A stretch of DNA of 64,000 nt from Corallium rubrum (lineage: Eukaryota; Cnidaria; Anthozoa; Scleralcyonacea; Coralliidae), in assembly GCA_964035015.1 (NCBI GenBank), contig OZ036000.1, positions 3,240,099 to 3,304,098 of the forward strand, in the 5' to 3' direction. Positions within the stretch are counted from its first letter, which is position 1. Each line of letters opens with the position of its first letter. A model generated the notes under the pieces. That model ran no database searches. It saw only the letters and a program-made list of their open reading frames with translations, and had not been told where the DNA came from. Positions 1-10,951 of the stretch are shown here, piece by piece. Made by a program: the position numbers and the translations under genes.

Positions 1-816
1 CGATACTATCTAGTTCCCATCATTCATTAACATGAGGAGGTATAGATCACTTTAGACTGTGGGTGTCATTATATAGTCATATCAATGATGGTGGCCATTA
101 GAGGCAATTCACCCAGCTTGGGTCAATTTACCGTAATTCTATCCTTGATCTCACCCCTAACTCTAAACTACGATCAGGTTTAAAATTAGGGTTAATTTAC
201 CCCTGCATGACTGACAAAGGATGACCCAACCGGCCAATTTCGTAGCCGCCAGGGTCGTTACTCGGCCCCCACATACCTTAGGCCTAGGTACGAGATTGAG
301 GCTGACCGATCCAAGATGGCGACTTACTCCTTTTGTAGTAACCGCTGACCTTTGTCTGAGAAATGAATTTCCTCCCCAGTACTTTGCCTCGTACTCAAGC
401 GCCGCGAGGAAATCGCGTTGTGTGAAATGTGAGCGCGCAAGGGTACATAGAACGTTGCGCGCCCACTCTAAGGGACGAATCTGCGTGTATGTGATCACTT
501 AAGGCGCCATGGCCATTTTGGAATTGTTCGCTTGCTAGCTTGGAGCCCCATAGTGAACCCCTCTTCAATACAGTATTTCTGTTACGAGTCTGCGATCTAC
601 ACCTTTTGCACATGCATCGCAAAAACGATTGCTAGCTTATAACAAAAAAATATTTGGTGGAGAAGCCAACGGCATTACGACATCGAAACTTCTATACTTA
701 GCTCGTTTATAGCCTCATCACTTTTTGTAATTCAATTGCTATTTATGTTCACAGCGATATAAGCCCAAAATAGATTACAGTGCATTGAAATTGCAAGATA
801 GAGTCCCCATTGCTGA

Positions 817-1181
817 CAGTAGCGTCGAGAGGGGGGGGGGGGGGGGGGGGTAAGCGGGGTGATTACCCTAGGGTCCGGGGCAAATAGGGGCCCATAACAT
901 TTTATAACATTTTAGTCCAAGAAATTTATTATTAAATTTAGCATCAAAACAGTTAAACTACAGAAACTTCATCTGTTTTTGTCCTTTTAATATGTTTATA
1001 AAGACGGTATGAGTATGACCATTGTAAATATTGTAACTTGTCTGACGCTTCTGATGTAAGAATACTCTTAGAATACTCTATAATGATGGTATTAAAACAT
1101 TGATTTCGGGGGGGGGGGGGGGGGGGGGGTTGGCGGCTCCAACGTTTGGCCCTGGGCCCATCCCGGCTCTCGACGGCGCTG
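817..1181. mobile_element. hAT-like MITE with 8-bp target duplication
   Basis: The element starts CAGTAGCGTCGAGAG and its other end read on the minus strand starts CAGCGCCGTCGAGAG. It is flanked by the exact 8-bp direct repeat ATTGCTGA at 809-816 and 1182-1189. An 8-bp duplication and CAG-starting inverted termini are the hAT superfamily pattern. Two G homopolymers lie inside (831-850, 20 G; 1108-1129, 22 G). No transposase ORF is present. Confidence 0.8.
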
Positions 1182-1714
1182 ATTGCTGAAACTAGAAGCG
1201 AAAAACCCATGTACTTTTCATCTCTCTCCGCTGAGCTCTCCTCGTGCGTGTAGAAATATATTTGATTTGGGCTTGGGCTACGTTTGATGCAAATTGAAAT
1301 TAGCTCAACACCTCGTAAAATGCGTTGGTTTCAAACACGCAGAAAGGGCAAATTTTTAAAATACTACAATGATATCCAGTCAAGCCATATTTTCTCTTTA
1401 TTTGGAAGTGCGAAAGTGTAATTAAGAAAATGTCAATCGATGCAGGCGAATGCGGTATGTTTTCAATACTTTGCCATCTTTCTTTCATTTACCAGATAAT
1501 TAATAAAATAAGAATTATAATGCGCTTAACATTTCGTAATATCCATGGCTCCCATGCCATATGACCGTATTGTATGGATAACTTATTATAGTATTGTAGT
1601 CTTAGGAGAATTATAATAATTCTAGTGGTATATTCACGTTGCCACAAGTGCAATGCTTGTATGACTTGCAGATACATTTCAGAAGACGTTTTTGAAAATT
1701 CATTTGCTTGTCTA

Positions 1715-1782
1715 AGACCCCGTTTACACTAGAAAAAAACAATGTGAATCCGGATACTTTTGCTCTAGTGTAAATGGGGCCA
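1715..1782. repeat. Short foldback element
   Basis: Inverted ends CCCCGTTTACACTAGA and its imperfect complement enclose about 35 bp. The terminal sequence matches the ends of the MITE at 7293-7548, so this may be a minimal deletion derivative of that family. Confidence 0.55.
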
Positions 1783-2734
1783 AAGTAACGTCGTTTTTAT
1801 AGTTTTAACACCTCGTAATTTTGTTTCGTATATTTTGGCACATTTGCCAATCGGGCGTCTTGATGTTTGCCAAGTGAGGATGGCACTGCCAGAAATAAAA
1901 ATATAGTTGAAAACCGCGAGAGCTCTTTCAACAAACTACAGGAAACTTGACTTCCCGCCGTGCTATGATGGAAGATAGAACATTCATTAATTGTCCCCTG
2001 TCCTTGTGACCCTGTCAAATTGTTTCTTCGTTCAAAAATACAGAGTGTTTTGTGATTCAAGAGTTAAAGATAGACGTGAAATAAATAAACGCTATAGGCC
2101 TTCTGGATCACTATTCATCCGGCAGCTATCGATATTTACACAGCCGATGCAGGATATTATACCGATGTCAGAAACAGAACACTGATTTATTGTACAGTTA
2201 ACTATATTGTTTCTACGGTCTGTATTCTTTATTTCGAACTCTGCAATTAATTTTGTAAACCAACCTCTATTACTTTTAATAAAACGAATTTTCATTATTC
2301 AAAATGTTATCTGTGTTTATTCAGTGTTGTTATGAAAGGATTTAATAAAAGGGTTTGCAAACAAGTCTATATTTCCTGTTGAGTGGGCACAAAAAATGCA
2401 CAGTTCCTGTTTTTTGGATTGCTCTCGTATGTTCCTTCGAACTTCACTCAACATTTCATTTAATTTCAATCAACAAATATTAACTTTGTTTTTATTCAAA
2501 TCAGTTCCCTGTCTAATTCGTATCTCTCTTCAATTCCATCCCATTGCAATCAACAGAAATTAATTTTATTTTTCAGTTGCAATTTCCCTAAGCGTCTGGG
2601 CATACAGAATGCAGAACAATTATGAGATTATAGGGCATCTGTTAATATATATACATGATATATAGACAACCCTATTCTATTTTATCGGCTATCCAACACA
2701 ATTTAGCATTTTGTTATAAGCCAATATATCCCTA

Positions 2735-2848
2735 AACTAAAAATTATATATCATCGTTTTTAAAAAAACTAACTGTTAATTTTAAGAAATAAACTAAAAA
2801 TTATATATCATTTTTATATACACTAACTATTAATTTCAAGAAATAAAT
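2735..2848. repeat. Two-copy AT-rich direct repeat
   Basis: Two diverged copies of a roughly 55-bp unit beginning ACTAAAAATTATATATCAT lie next to each other. Confidence 0.6.
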
Positions 2849-5772
2849 AAGCGGCCCTGCAATGCAATATCAGATGAACCCCCGTCGTTCAATTTTTCTG
2901 TTTTGTCCTGTCTGTACAAATATTGACAGTTTTCTTTCTTTCGTTGTGTATATTTTGCTGCAATTAAGCAATTTATTCCGTCACCATCTGTCTTCAGGTG
3001 ATAGAACTGACTTTAATTTTCAACCCATTTATATTTTGTATGACAAATTTTCACATTTGTTTGATATTCGTTTGGGAAATTTGCTTCTTGGTGCGGTGCT
3101 CTAAATAGGAAAAAAACCTTGCATGATTTAACTTCAAGTTTTCATTCAATAACTTTATCTAATTCATACTGTTATTTACGTTTAAGACATTCAAATGCTT
3201 TCTCGTGGTCTGTAATCTTTGAATAATTTTGATTCAAACATTTCACGGTACTGTTCATTTGTATTTAAATGTTCTTTTGGACAAACTCTTTTTAAATTTT
3301 GACCTGCTTATGAAAAAAAAAATTGACCCATTTTTTACCTGTGTTATATTTTCCAACTATATAATTGCTGAGACGCCCACCAGCCGGGACTATAATCTTT
3401 CCTACTATTCATGTAAAAACACCAAGGGTTATCTCACACTGGGATAATTTCTTCACTTATCGTATGTCGCCATTGTCGGCTTCTTTTTTCTTTCATTTGC
3501 CTAAACGCTTTCAGGGCGACGCCATTATCACCGTTCTGATTAGCTTTACCAAATCACTAAATGCCGCGATCGGCAGACTGTGTCATTTTCACTCGTTTTT
3601 ATCTTAACTGTTAAATCGTTTGGTCGTGAAGATTACAGTACATCTGTCAAAACAATGGAATGCCCCAACAACGACGGATGTTTTCATTTAGAAACCATTT
3701 ATGCAAGACGCAATTATTTTACTCGAGTATGCATTCTAGAATATAAAATTATGCACATGATTTATATAGAAGACCTAGGGGTTTAGGAAAATATTTTTTT
3801 ATATGGTGCTTTATAATGAAAAAATAATAATATATTCTTTATGCATGTTGTACAGAAGACTAATTTTAGGGCTGAAAATATATATAGATTAGTCCCTGTT
3901 AAAAATATAATTTGTAATCCCTTGTTAATTAATTTCGCATATAGCGAATCGCTGGATTTTATGTTATATAAATATAGAAAATAAATACACCACTGAGCCT
4001 ATGAAGGGCGTCATGATGTAATAACTGAAGAGTGAAGGTCTTCGCCGTTTCTCAGCAAATCTACTATGCAATTACCGCGATTGTGCTAGTGTTTCACATC
4101 ATTAAAATTTAACGACAAAAAGTCCTGTTTATTGTTGCACTTTTAGACAACAGTATACATTTAACAGTTTAAAAATACATTTACTTGGACCAGACCAGTC
4201 TCCTGCTATTAGTATATAAACGCAGCAATGTACGACTTGTCAAATGCAAAGATAAAATTCACATTAAGAAATATAAACGGTCGACATTATGTATAAATAG
4301 ATATATAATGTACTGCATGTTCTGTACGTACATTCATACAGTGTATATATTATATTATATATATATTATATCATATATAATTATTTCAAGATGGTCCTTT
4401 TCGAATAACTTTTCAACTAGGCCTACATTTGGTTCACTCGTCTGTTTAAATCAACATGTTTCCTCACATCCAAATTGCCAAACGTTTTCTAATTACTATC
4501 TTCAACAGCATTATCTTAATTTTGCTTTCGGGTCGGTATTAAAATTACAGGTCAATCTTCTCGACTCTAATTTAGGGCGTCGTGCAGGCGGAACAGGAGT
4601 TCTTATCTTAAAATACGACGGTTTTTGAAAAAAAAATATTGTGATTTTTTTTTTCCACCAGCAAAAGTCTATATCAAAGAGGTTTATATTTGCATGACAT
4701 GATTTCCGAAACGATTCTTAAATGAAATTTCCCGATGAATTAATTTCACAGACACAGTGGAGAGATTAAGATAAAAATCTTCTCGACGTTTCGAGCGAAT
4801 TTCGTTAATTAATGTATAATCTCAAATTAGAAAAAGTTACCCCAAACTGGCCAAAGGTGCAAGGATCGGATTGGAAAATCTTCTTTTTTTTATATATATA
4901 AAATTTAAAGGTGATGGCATGGAAGATGTAAAATGATATTGGTTTTCTAAACCACTCAGCGTCATGCAGTATTGCGTTAATTACAATACCGATTGATGGA
5001 GTTTCGCAACCGTAATAGCCTCGAGTTTTAATAAATGCCGTTATCCAACACTCTCCCGACGTAGTACTTCACTCACGATATTTAATTTCTCCCACATAAG
5101 GCCTGGAAAAAAAAAGTTTGTCACCTGACTCCGCGACAACCCTCTGTGAGACATATGTTGTAGCCTGACACTAGAAACTGGTTAACGGTTTGCTTTAATA
5201 GCATCATTTTATATATAAAATGTATACAAGTATAATCAACGTTAATACACAATGAATCTAATGAACTGGCGGAGGGAAAACCCAGTGAAGGAGTTCAAAA
5301 TACTTGTACTTGATCATTACGATCTCTTTATGCAGTTATAAGTGTCAATTTTAGTCCAAAATCGCAAATGACAATGTGATTATTACATCTGTCAGGGCCC
5401 AGTTTCACCTGCCTCTTATCTCACCCAGACCAAATTTATCGCTTCAAATCGACGCAAACACTGGACTAGGACGCACGTAGATTTTGATCTGAACCAAATC
5501 CAATTGCTTTTCGATTACTTGCCGGAAAACTACGATTGGTGTTCATTAAATATAAAGAGTTTTGAACATCGTTGTTGTTGCTGTTATCGCTTGTTTTGCA
5601 TTTGAAAGGCGGCTTGGGGTCGATCTACACCGCTGTGATAAATGTCCCTTGGTTTTTCTTCTTAACAGCGTGCGGAGACACGTTGGACGAAAGTCAACAA
5701 TTCAACTTCAAGCCCGAAGGAAGCAGTATCGCACTAACCAAGTATTAAAACGGTTCGAAATTGTCGCGAAGT

Positions 5773-6804
5773 ATGTCGAGCAACGTCTCAAGCGGAGTCG
5801 GTAATGCTTCTGGTTCGGTTCTCGACATCAGGACTCCGCCAAATGAGTCATTACTTAACGCCATAACGCTAGTGATTGGAATTTTCTCAGTTCTATTCAA
5901 CGGCCTCTTACTCGTAGTTATGACTGTAAATTCAAGACAAATTTTCGCATCCTTGGGCTCGTATTTTATCGCCAACTTGGCCATAGCTGATTTTATTACC
6001 GGCCTGAATTCAATCGGCTTCTGGATCGAAGGCTTCCATCCATTCAGCCCCGATGTAAAAAATGCCTTATTGTGTGTCTTCTGGGTAACTGTACAAGTCT
6101 CTTTTTATACGATTTTCGTCATGTCCACCGAACGACTGGTCGCCATCGTCTTCCCATTTCGAGCGGCCTTGCTGATGTCGAAGAAGAAAACCGTGTTCTA
6201 CTGTGGTCTGGTCTGGTTCGTTGCGGTCCTTTGCGCGAGTTTGATGTACGTCAACACCACGAGACTGCACTTCGCCTTAACGGTGGTATTCGAGATTGTC
6301 ATCAGCATTATCGTCATCGAGTACGTCTTCGTTTTCCGTCAACTTCGTGCGCTATGGCAACACAGTAAAAAACGCGTGGTCTACACGGATCAAAAGAACG
6401 GCGCTGCATGTCCCCCCGCCAAGCAGACGACCGATGTGCAACGCGAATACCAGGTCACCGTTGTCGTGGTAACCCTGGCCGTTATTCTGGTCGTGACCGT
6501 GTTTCCTTATATGATAGCAACTCAGATCCTTTTGGCTTGTACCCAGTTCTCGTCATCTTGTGCCATTGATCAAGCCACGCTGCATTCATTCATGTGGTAT
6601 TATTTCCCAATTGAACTTCTGAACTTTGCTCTCAACCCAGTTGTATACGCATGGCGTTTGCCCAAGTACCGAAAAGCCTTCCTCCTCACATTCTGTTTGC
6701 GGAAGGGCCAAGATGGACGTCGAAACTGCAGTAGCAGTGGCTCTCCAAAAACAATGCGATCAATATGCCCTAATGATAAGCAAATAGCTTTATTGGATTG
6801 TTAG
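5773..6804 (+). CDS. Class A (rhodopsin-like) GPCR, orphan
   Basis: This intronless ORF of 343 residues shows seven hydrophobic helices. An N-terminal tail with NVS, NAS and NES glycosylation sequons (about residues 4-26) precedes TM1 with GLLLVVMTVNS; TM2 carries NLAIADF; TM3 ends STERLVAIVFPF; TM7 carries NPVVYAW followed by a basic helix-8 segment KYRKAF. These are class A marks. The DRY position reads ERL, so the usual Tyr is replaced, and TM6 has VFPY but lacks the CWxP tryptophan. The cytoplasmic loop before TM6 is short. The start chosen is the first ATG; the frame is open slightly upstream without another ATG. Single-exon orphan class A receptors are greatly expanded in cnidarians and other invertebrates. 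Ligand and G-protein partner cannot be inferred. It sits alone, followed by an AT-rich 3' region. Confidence 0.9.
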   Translation: MSSNVSSGVGNASGSVLDIRTPPNESLLNAITLVIGIFSVLFNGLLLVVMTVNSRQIFASLGSYFIANLAIADFITGLNSIGFWIEGFHPFSPDVKNALLCVFWVTVQVSFYTIFVMSTERLVAIVFPFRAALLMSKKKTVFYCGLVWFVAVLCASLMYVNTTRLHFALTVVFEIVISIIVIEYVFVFRQLRALWQHSKKRVVYTDQKNGAACPPAKQTTDVQREYQVTVVVVTLAVILVVTVFPYMIATQILLACTQFSSSCAIDQATLHSFMWYYFPIELLNFALNPVVYAWRLPKYRKAFLLTFCLRKGQDGRRNCSSSGSPKTMRSICPNDKQIALLDC

Positions 6805-6920
6805 GGAACGGTCCTTATTTATATAACCGAGCTTAGCAGCAAAAAATATTTTGAAGCCAAAAAAACAAAACATAAAGTCTTTAGAAACTGAATTTTTCTT
6901 CTACATATAACCCGCACTAC

Positions 6921-6926
6921 AATAAA
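6921..6926 (+). promoter_or_regulatory. Possible polyadenylation signal of the GPCR
   Basis: AATAAA lies 117 bp after the stop codon in the expected strand. Such hexamers are common in AT-rich DNA, so support is weak. Confidence 0.35.
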
Positions 6927-7292
6927 TAGCATATTCGGATACAATCATATATATACATCGCATTGTATCAACGTGTACTGTAATTATATATAAATAGATA
7001 CATGCATATAATTATTATATAAAGATGTAAAATATTATAGATCTTTAATATTAGGTAGCCTGCTATATTAGGCTACATAATAAAATATATCAATTCTCAT
7101 CAAAAGTTTATATTCGATTTTTTGTATTACTTCTCGATCTATATTGATATTGTCATTAAAAATATTATGTAGCCTTTTAAAGAACAAAGTCAGAAAACGC
7201 TGCGTAAAAGGTGGTATATAAACTGTGTTTCTCACACACAGGCTGGGAGCTGCTGCAGCCATCAGCCGCAACAACAAAATGTTACTAGACTA

Positions 7293-7548
7293 AGGCACCG
7301 TTTACACTATTACGGTACGCTAGTGGTCCGGCCGGATTGGGGTAAACAGACGATTTTTTTGCTACGGAACACTCACACTATGACGGTACGGTAAATTTAC
7401 CATAGCGTAGTGATTTGCAGCCGTAGTGCAAAGCGTAGTGACTACGCTACGGAAAACCACTCCGGAATAGTGTAAACACAACAAAGAAATTAACGTAGTG
7501 ATTTTTCAACGGAAGACTGACCGTACCGTAATAGTGTAAACGGGGCCT
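7293..7548. mobile_element. MITE with 26-bp terminal inverted repeats
   Basis: Left end AGGCACCGTTTACACTATTA and right end (minus strand) AGGCCCCGTTTACACTATTA match over about 26 bp with one mismatch. The interior repeats CGTAGTG motifs. No ORF. The target duplication is not clear, so the superfamily is unassigned. Confidence 0.75.
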
Positions 7549-7739
7549 ACAGATCTGCTACGAGAAAAGCTGCATGCGTAAAAGGTGGTAAACTGTGTTT
7601 TATATTATTTTATTATCATTGTATTTTTATAGTTTTTGGCAGTTTACCTTGTTGGGTGTATACCTCTTATAAACTTGCCTTGTTGTATATGTAATTTTCG
7701 TTTATATTTTTTTAGTTATTGTACAATGAAAGCTTAATA

Positions 7740-8060
7740 TATCAAGTAAAACGAAACAAACTGCTGGGATTAGTTTTGATAGCTAAAATACTGATGAAGG
7801 GTTCCGCTTGAAACGTCAGTATTTCTATGATCAGTAAAACTATTCTCAGGCCTAAGTCAAACGTCGCTTTTCTCATGCGCCGAACCTAATGATGAGCTAA
7901 ATCCTTTGTTTATGCTGATTTGCATTAGGTTAGACGCGCGAGAAGAGCGACGTTTGACTTAGGCCTCAGCAGTTCACCTCGCGCAGTTTACCACCTATAC
8001 ACTTTGCTCTATCTAGAACACTGCTTGCCTACGTAGCACTCTACATGTTTAAATTTACAC
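7740..8060 (+). mobile_element. Penelope-like terminal arm, interrupted by a MITE
   Basis: It contains a hammerhead-like core at 7791 (CTGATGA, short stem, GAAACGTC) and ends with the conserved tail GTTTACCACC...CTTTGCTCTATCTAG...CTACGTAGCACTCTAC, which recurs near 36835, 37540 and 59950. The MITE at 7849-7965 splits it. The family name is inferred from the ribozyme-like core. Confidence 0.45.
7849..7965. mobile_element. 117-bp foldback MITE
   Basis: Near-perfect inverted ends starting GGCCTAAGTCAAACGTCGCT, with TCA on both sides as a 3-bp target duplication. It is inserted in the Penelope-like arm, so it is the younger insertion. Confidence 0.8.
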
Positions 8061-8599
8061 TTTGACGAGTGCATATATATAATTCCAGAGGAATAGGTAA
8101 TAATATATCATACACGAGGAGGAGTGTTTCATCAGGATATCCAAACAGTACACTGCCGGAGTCTCACGCATAGTTCATTCGTATACCTACTCTAGACCGC
8201 TTAAAAAGTTCCGCCGTTTTTCCGTTTACGCGCGTGAGTATATAAGCCTAACCGTTATTTGCCAAAAGAAAACGTTTCAACAGACAAAGTGTGAATCGTC
8301 GAAAAATGATTAAAAAGTATCACAGCCCCCGTGTACTCTCTGCGGGCGGAAAAGTGTTTACTTTAGAAAACAGTAAATCACGCAGGAGACCTATTTCCGC
8401 ACATCGAGACTGCACGCCTAGCCTCCTGAACAAACTGTGAGGGAGATTATAGACTTCACATGGACTATTAATTTATATATGCATGAGAAACTGAATAGAA
8501 CAGATCGATCAACCGAAAAGGCATCACGTCACAAAGAAAGTTCTCGAAACTTTAGTATATTATCTAATATTGTTGGAATATAACAATTATAAAACCAAA

Positions 8600-8690
8600 C
8601 GGGCCGAGTTGTGAAAATGCAAGGCTAGGAATCAAACTCGCGACAGGACCCTGCGATACCAGTGCACTGACCACAAAATGAAAGGCTGTC
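8600..8690 (-). repeat. Decayed tRNA-like SINE fragment
   Basis: The minus strand carries a degraded B-box-like TCGCGAGTTTGATTCC preceded by a tRNA-like segment. Too worn for assignment. Confidence 0.3.
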
Positions 8691-8775
8691 GCCTAAACAA
8701 CAAACCATGAATGATGGCCTGAGTCAACCGAGATCGAAGGCTTAGCAATAAATAATAAACATTCTTCTTCTTCTT

Positions 8776-9295
8776 CCCCGGTCAAACGAGGCTGAGAGTT
8801 GATGAGCCCGGTTGGCAAGCGAGACTTTGTCTAGCTGAGAGTTTTCTCAACTCTCATGCCCCGGTCAAACGAGGATGAGAGTTGAATCAGTTGATGAGAG
8901 TTGCCCCATGAGAGTTGACGAGAGTTGTAGGATTTACCGCGCGTAGCAGGGAGACTAGGAACGAATTTCGAGGTAAACAAAGTTCGTATTTTTACAATCT
9001 CGTACTGGACAAATAAATAGACAGATATATTTTGAATTCTTGCCTTTTCTTGTCACGAAAAGTCACAAGCCGCCAGCCGCTAAACTCTCATCAACTCTCA
9101 TATGCCAACTCTCATGACCGGTCAAACGAGCAAAAACTCTCATCAACTCTCATTAAAATTTGAACCAGCTCAAAGTTGATGAGAGTTGGTAAGAGTGCAT
9201 GAGAGTCGATGAGAGTTGGTGGTCAACTGAACGCGACCGAGAGTTGCAACTCTCATCGACTCTCATCAACTCTCATCCTCGTTTGACCGGGCCTT
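8776..9295. mobile_element. MITE with subterminal GAGAGTTGAT repeats, copy A
   Basis: Ends CCCGGTCAAACGAGG and the inverted complement enclose about 490 bp. Just inside both ends lie many copies of a 10-bp motif (TGAGAGTTGA on the left, TCAACTCTCA on the right). A unique core around 8935-9060 is shared with copy B at 50442-50975. No ORF. Subterminal motif arrays are typical transposase-binding architecture. Confidence 0.8.
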
Positions 9296-9356
9296 AACAA
9301 GCTGCTTCCAGAAATTTCTATCCATTGTTGTCATCTTCATTGACACCTCTTTCGGC

Positions 9357-9520
9357 TCATCGAATCGATCTTGATTGGACCATCCTGACCATCGCTTTCC
9401 ACTGCTCACGATCTTCCATCAGATTAGCAACTTGCCCCCTCGGGATTCCAGTATCTTGCCCAATTTGGTCGATGTTAGTATTCGCTGGTCTTCCTCGTTT
9501 CCTTTTTCCTTTTATATATA
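9357..9520 (-). pseudogene. LINE reverse transcriptase C-terminal scrap
   Basis: The minus-strand frame encodes KRKRGRPANTNIDQIG, then a short linker, then LMEDREQWKAMV and a stop. The pattern GRPxx...xEDRxxWxxxV is the extreme C-terminus of endonuclease/reverse-transcriptase proteins of non-LTR elements (the type often labelled craniofacial development protein 2-like). Everything 5' of it is missing; an (AT)n tract adjoins. Confidence 0.65.
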
Positions 9521-9905
9521 TATATATATATATAGTGTGAAACACTGAGAGTTGTCTGAGGTAGTCTTGAGTGACTACAAAAAAAATAAAAATATGAATC
9601 TTTAGGCCAAAAAAAAAAGTCTTCTGTCTCTGGTCAGCGCGCGCGTTATCTTTTTTCTTGCGCGTCGGTACTTTTTTTTAACATTTTTAATATTAATTGA
9701 CTACAAATGACACCAAGGTTTGCCTTGGAAAAAAAAGGGTCAAAAAACCCCCCAAACCGCGTCACCGCGTCCATTTTGGGCATGTGCCCTGACGAGAAAC
9801 AGAATACTTTTTTTTGGCCTTACTTCAGTTTGAGTTCATTAGGTGAAAAGCAGACGTAATCAGTTTCCTGATTCTTAACATAGCCGGTGTAGCAGCCCAA
9901 TTCTG

Positions 9906-9908
<3 letters not shown>

Positions 9909-9941
<33 letters not shown>
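9909..9941 (+). repeat. 33-base G homopolymer
   Basis: Uninterrupted run of 33 G. It adjoins degraded GC-rich sequence resembling the hAT-like MITEs that carry G runs elsewhere in the window, but no target duplication was found here. Confidence 0.9.
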
Positions 9942-9942
<1 letters not shown>

Positions 9943-10951
9943 GGTGGCAAAGATTTTTGCCCGAAACATTTAGGGTTAAATATCGATTTTAAAGTCGTAT
10001 TTTTCAGTCTTAGCTTCACGTATGAATTTTTCTTCGGAACATTTCACAGCAAGACATGTCAAAATTGCCCGAAATTCCTAGCAGAAAGTGCCCAAATTTT
10101 TCTTTTTTTATATATTTTGGGTGGGCCCCCTTGCTATGCCAATGATTCTTAATAGCAGCCGCCTCTTGCATGGTTTACCTCAATGGGAAGTGCCTCGCCG
10201 ACTGCCTTATCAGTCTAGAAATATTTTCACAGGACATTTTTCTTAAATTCAAGAACTTCCCAGGAATTTCAAATGACCGCGAGAACTCTATATTCTCGGC
10301 TGTATGTAAAGTAATACAGCTATAATATTTTGAGGTTTAATTTTGTGGGGTAATTTAAACTGGTAAACTTAACAAATCTTTACACACTCATTGACTAATC
10401 AAATCAAATTTATTTTGCACAAAGTATACAAATTACAATTATAAAAAGGAAAAACATACACGCATAATATCGTGAATTAAAATAAACTATAGCGAAAATT
10501 ATGACGTGCTGACGGCCAAAGTAGCTAATGCTTTCAAGTTGGCCTCATATAGTTTGGTCGTTTTGGTTAACACCAAAATTGCGGTTGGTCTAGACTGAAA
10601 TTTGTGGTTTGATTTTATATTTATGTTCTCTGAATTTGTCTTAAATGATTTTAAAATATATCGGGACAGTTTCCTAGTCAAACGTTTTCGACTTTTCGCG
10701 CATAATAGCCAGAGTTTAAGCCTGGTGACGAATGATTGACGGCTATCATGGTCAGCGGCAATCGCGCGGTAATTTCAAAAAATATCGTTTTGTTTACAAA
10801 AACGTTTTAAATGTCTCTTTTTATTTTTGGATTGTTTTTCAACGCTAAACAAGATCATTTGAGTATAGTTAGTAAAGGAAATGAGTATCTTTGTTTGTCA
10901 GTTTGGAGATATCATGTTTTTAATGTTAATACTACGGATCTGGGATTAATA

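Larger units (their letters stand above)
1..5772. other. Gene-free left flank
   Basis: No ORF here has domain-like composition, conserved-looking motifs or convincing splice neighbours. The sequence is AT-rich (about 5200 down to 1200) with a more GC-balanced patch at 160-620 in which several overlapping frames are open, which is typical of non-coding GC-rich DNA. It holds the hAT-like MITE at 817-1181, a short foldback at 1715-1782 and a direct repeat at 2735-2848. The 5' end and promoter of the GPCR should lie in the last kilobase, but I cannot place a start site. Confidence 0.6.
6805..10951. other. Transposon-rich spacer between GPCR and ADAM10-like gene
   Basis: No host gene seen. The stretch holds MITEs at 7293-7548, 7849-7965 and 8776-9295, a Penelope-like arm at 7740-8060, a decayed tRNA-like SINE near 8600-8690, a LINE C-terminal scrap at 9357-9520 and a 33-G run at 9909-9941. 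The ADAM10-like promoter should lie in 10160-10950. Confidence 0.65.

Noticed and set aside
163-622. Overlapping ORFs on both strands in a GC-balanced patch
   Set aside because: Several frames open at once, none with domain-like features; treated as non-coding.
4185-4628. 147-codon plus-strand ORF upstream of the GPCR
   Set aside because: AT-repeat derived composition (Ile/Tyr runs), no motifs, no sensible splice partner.
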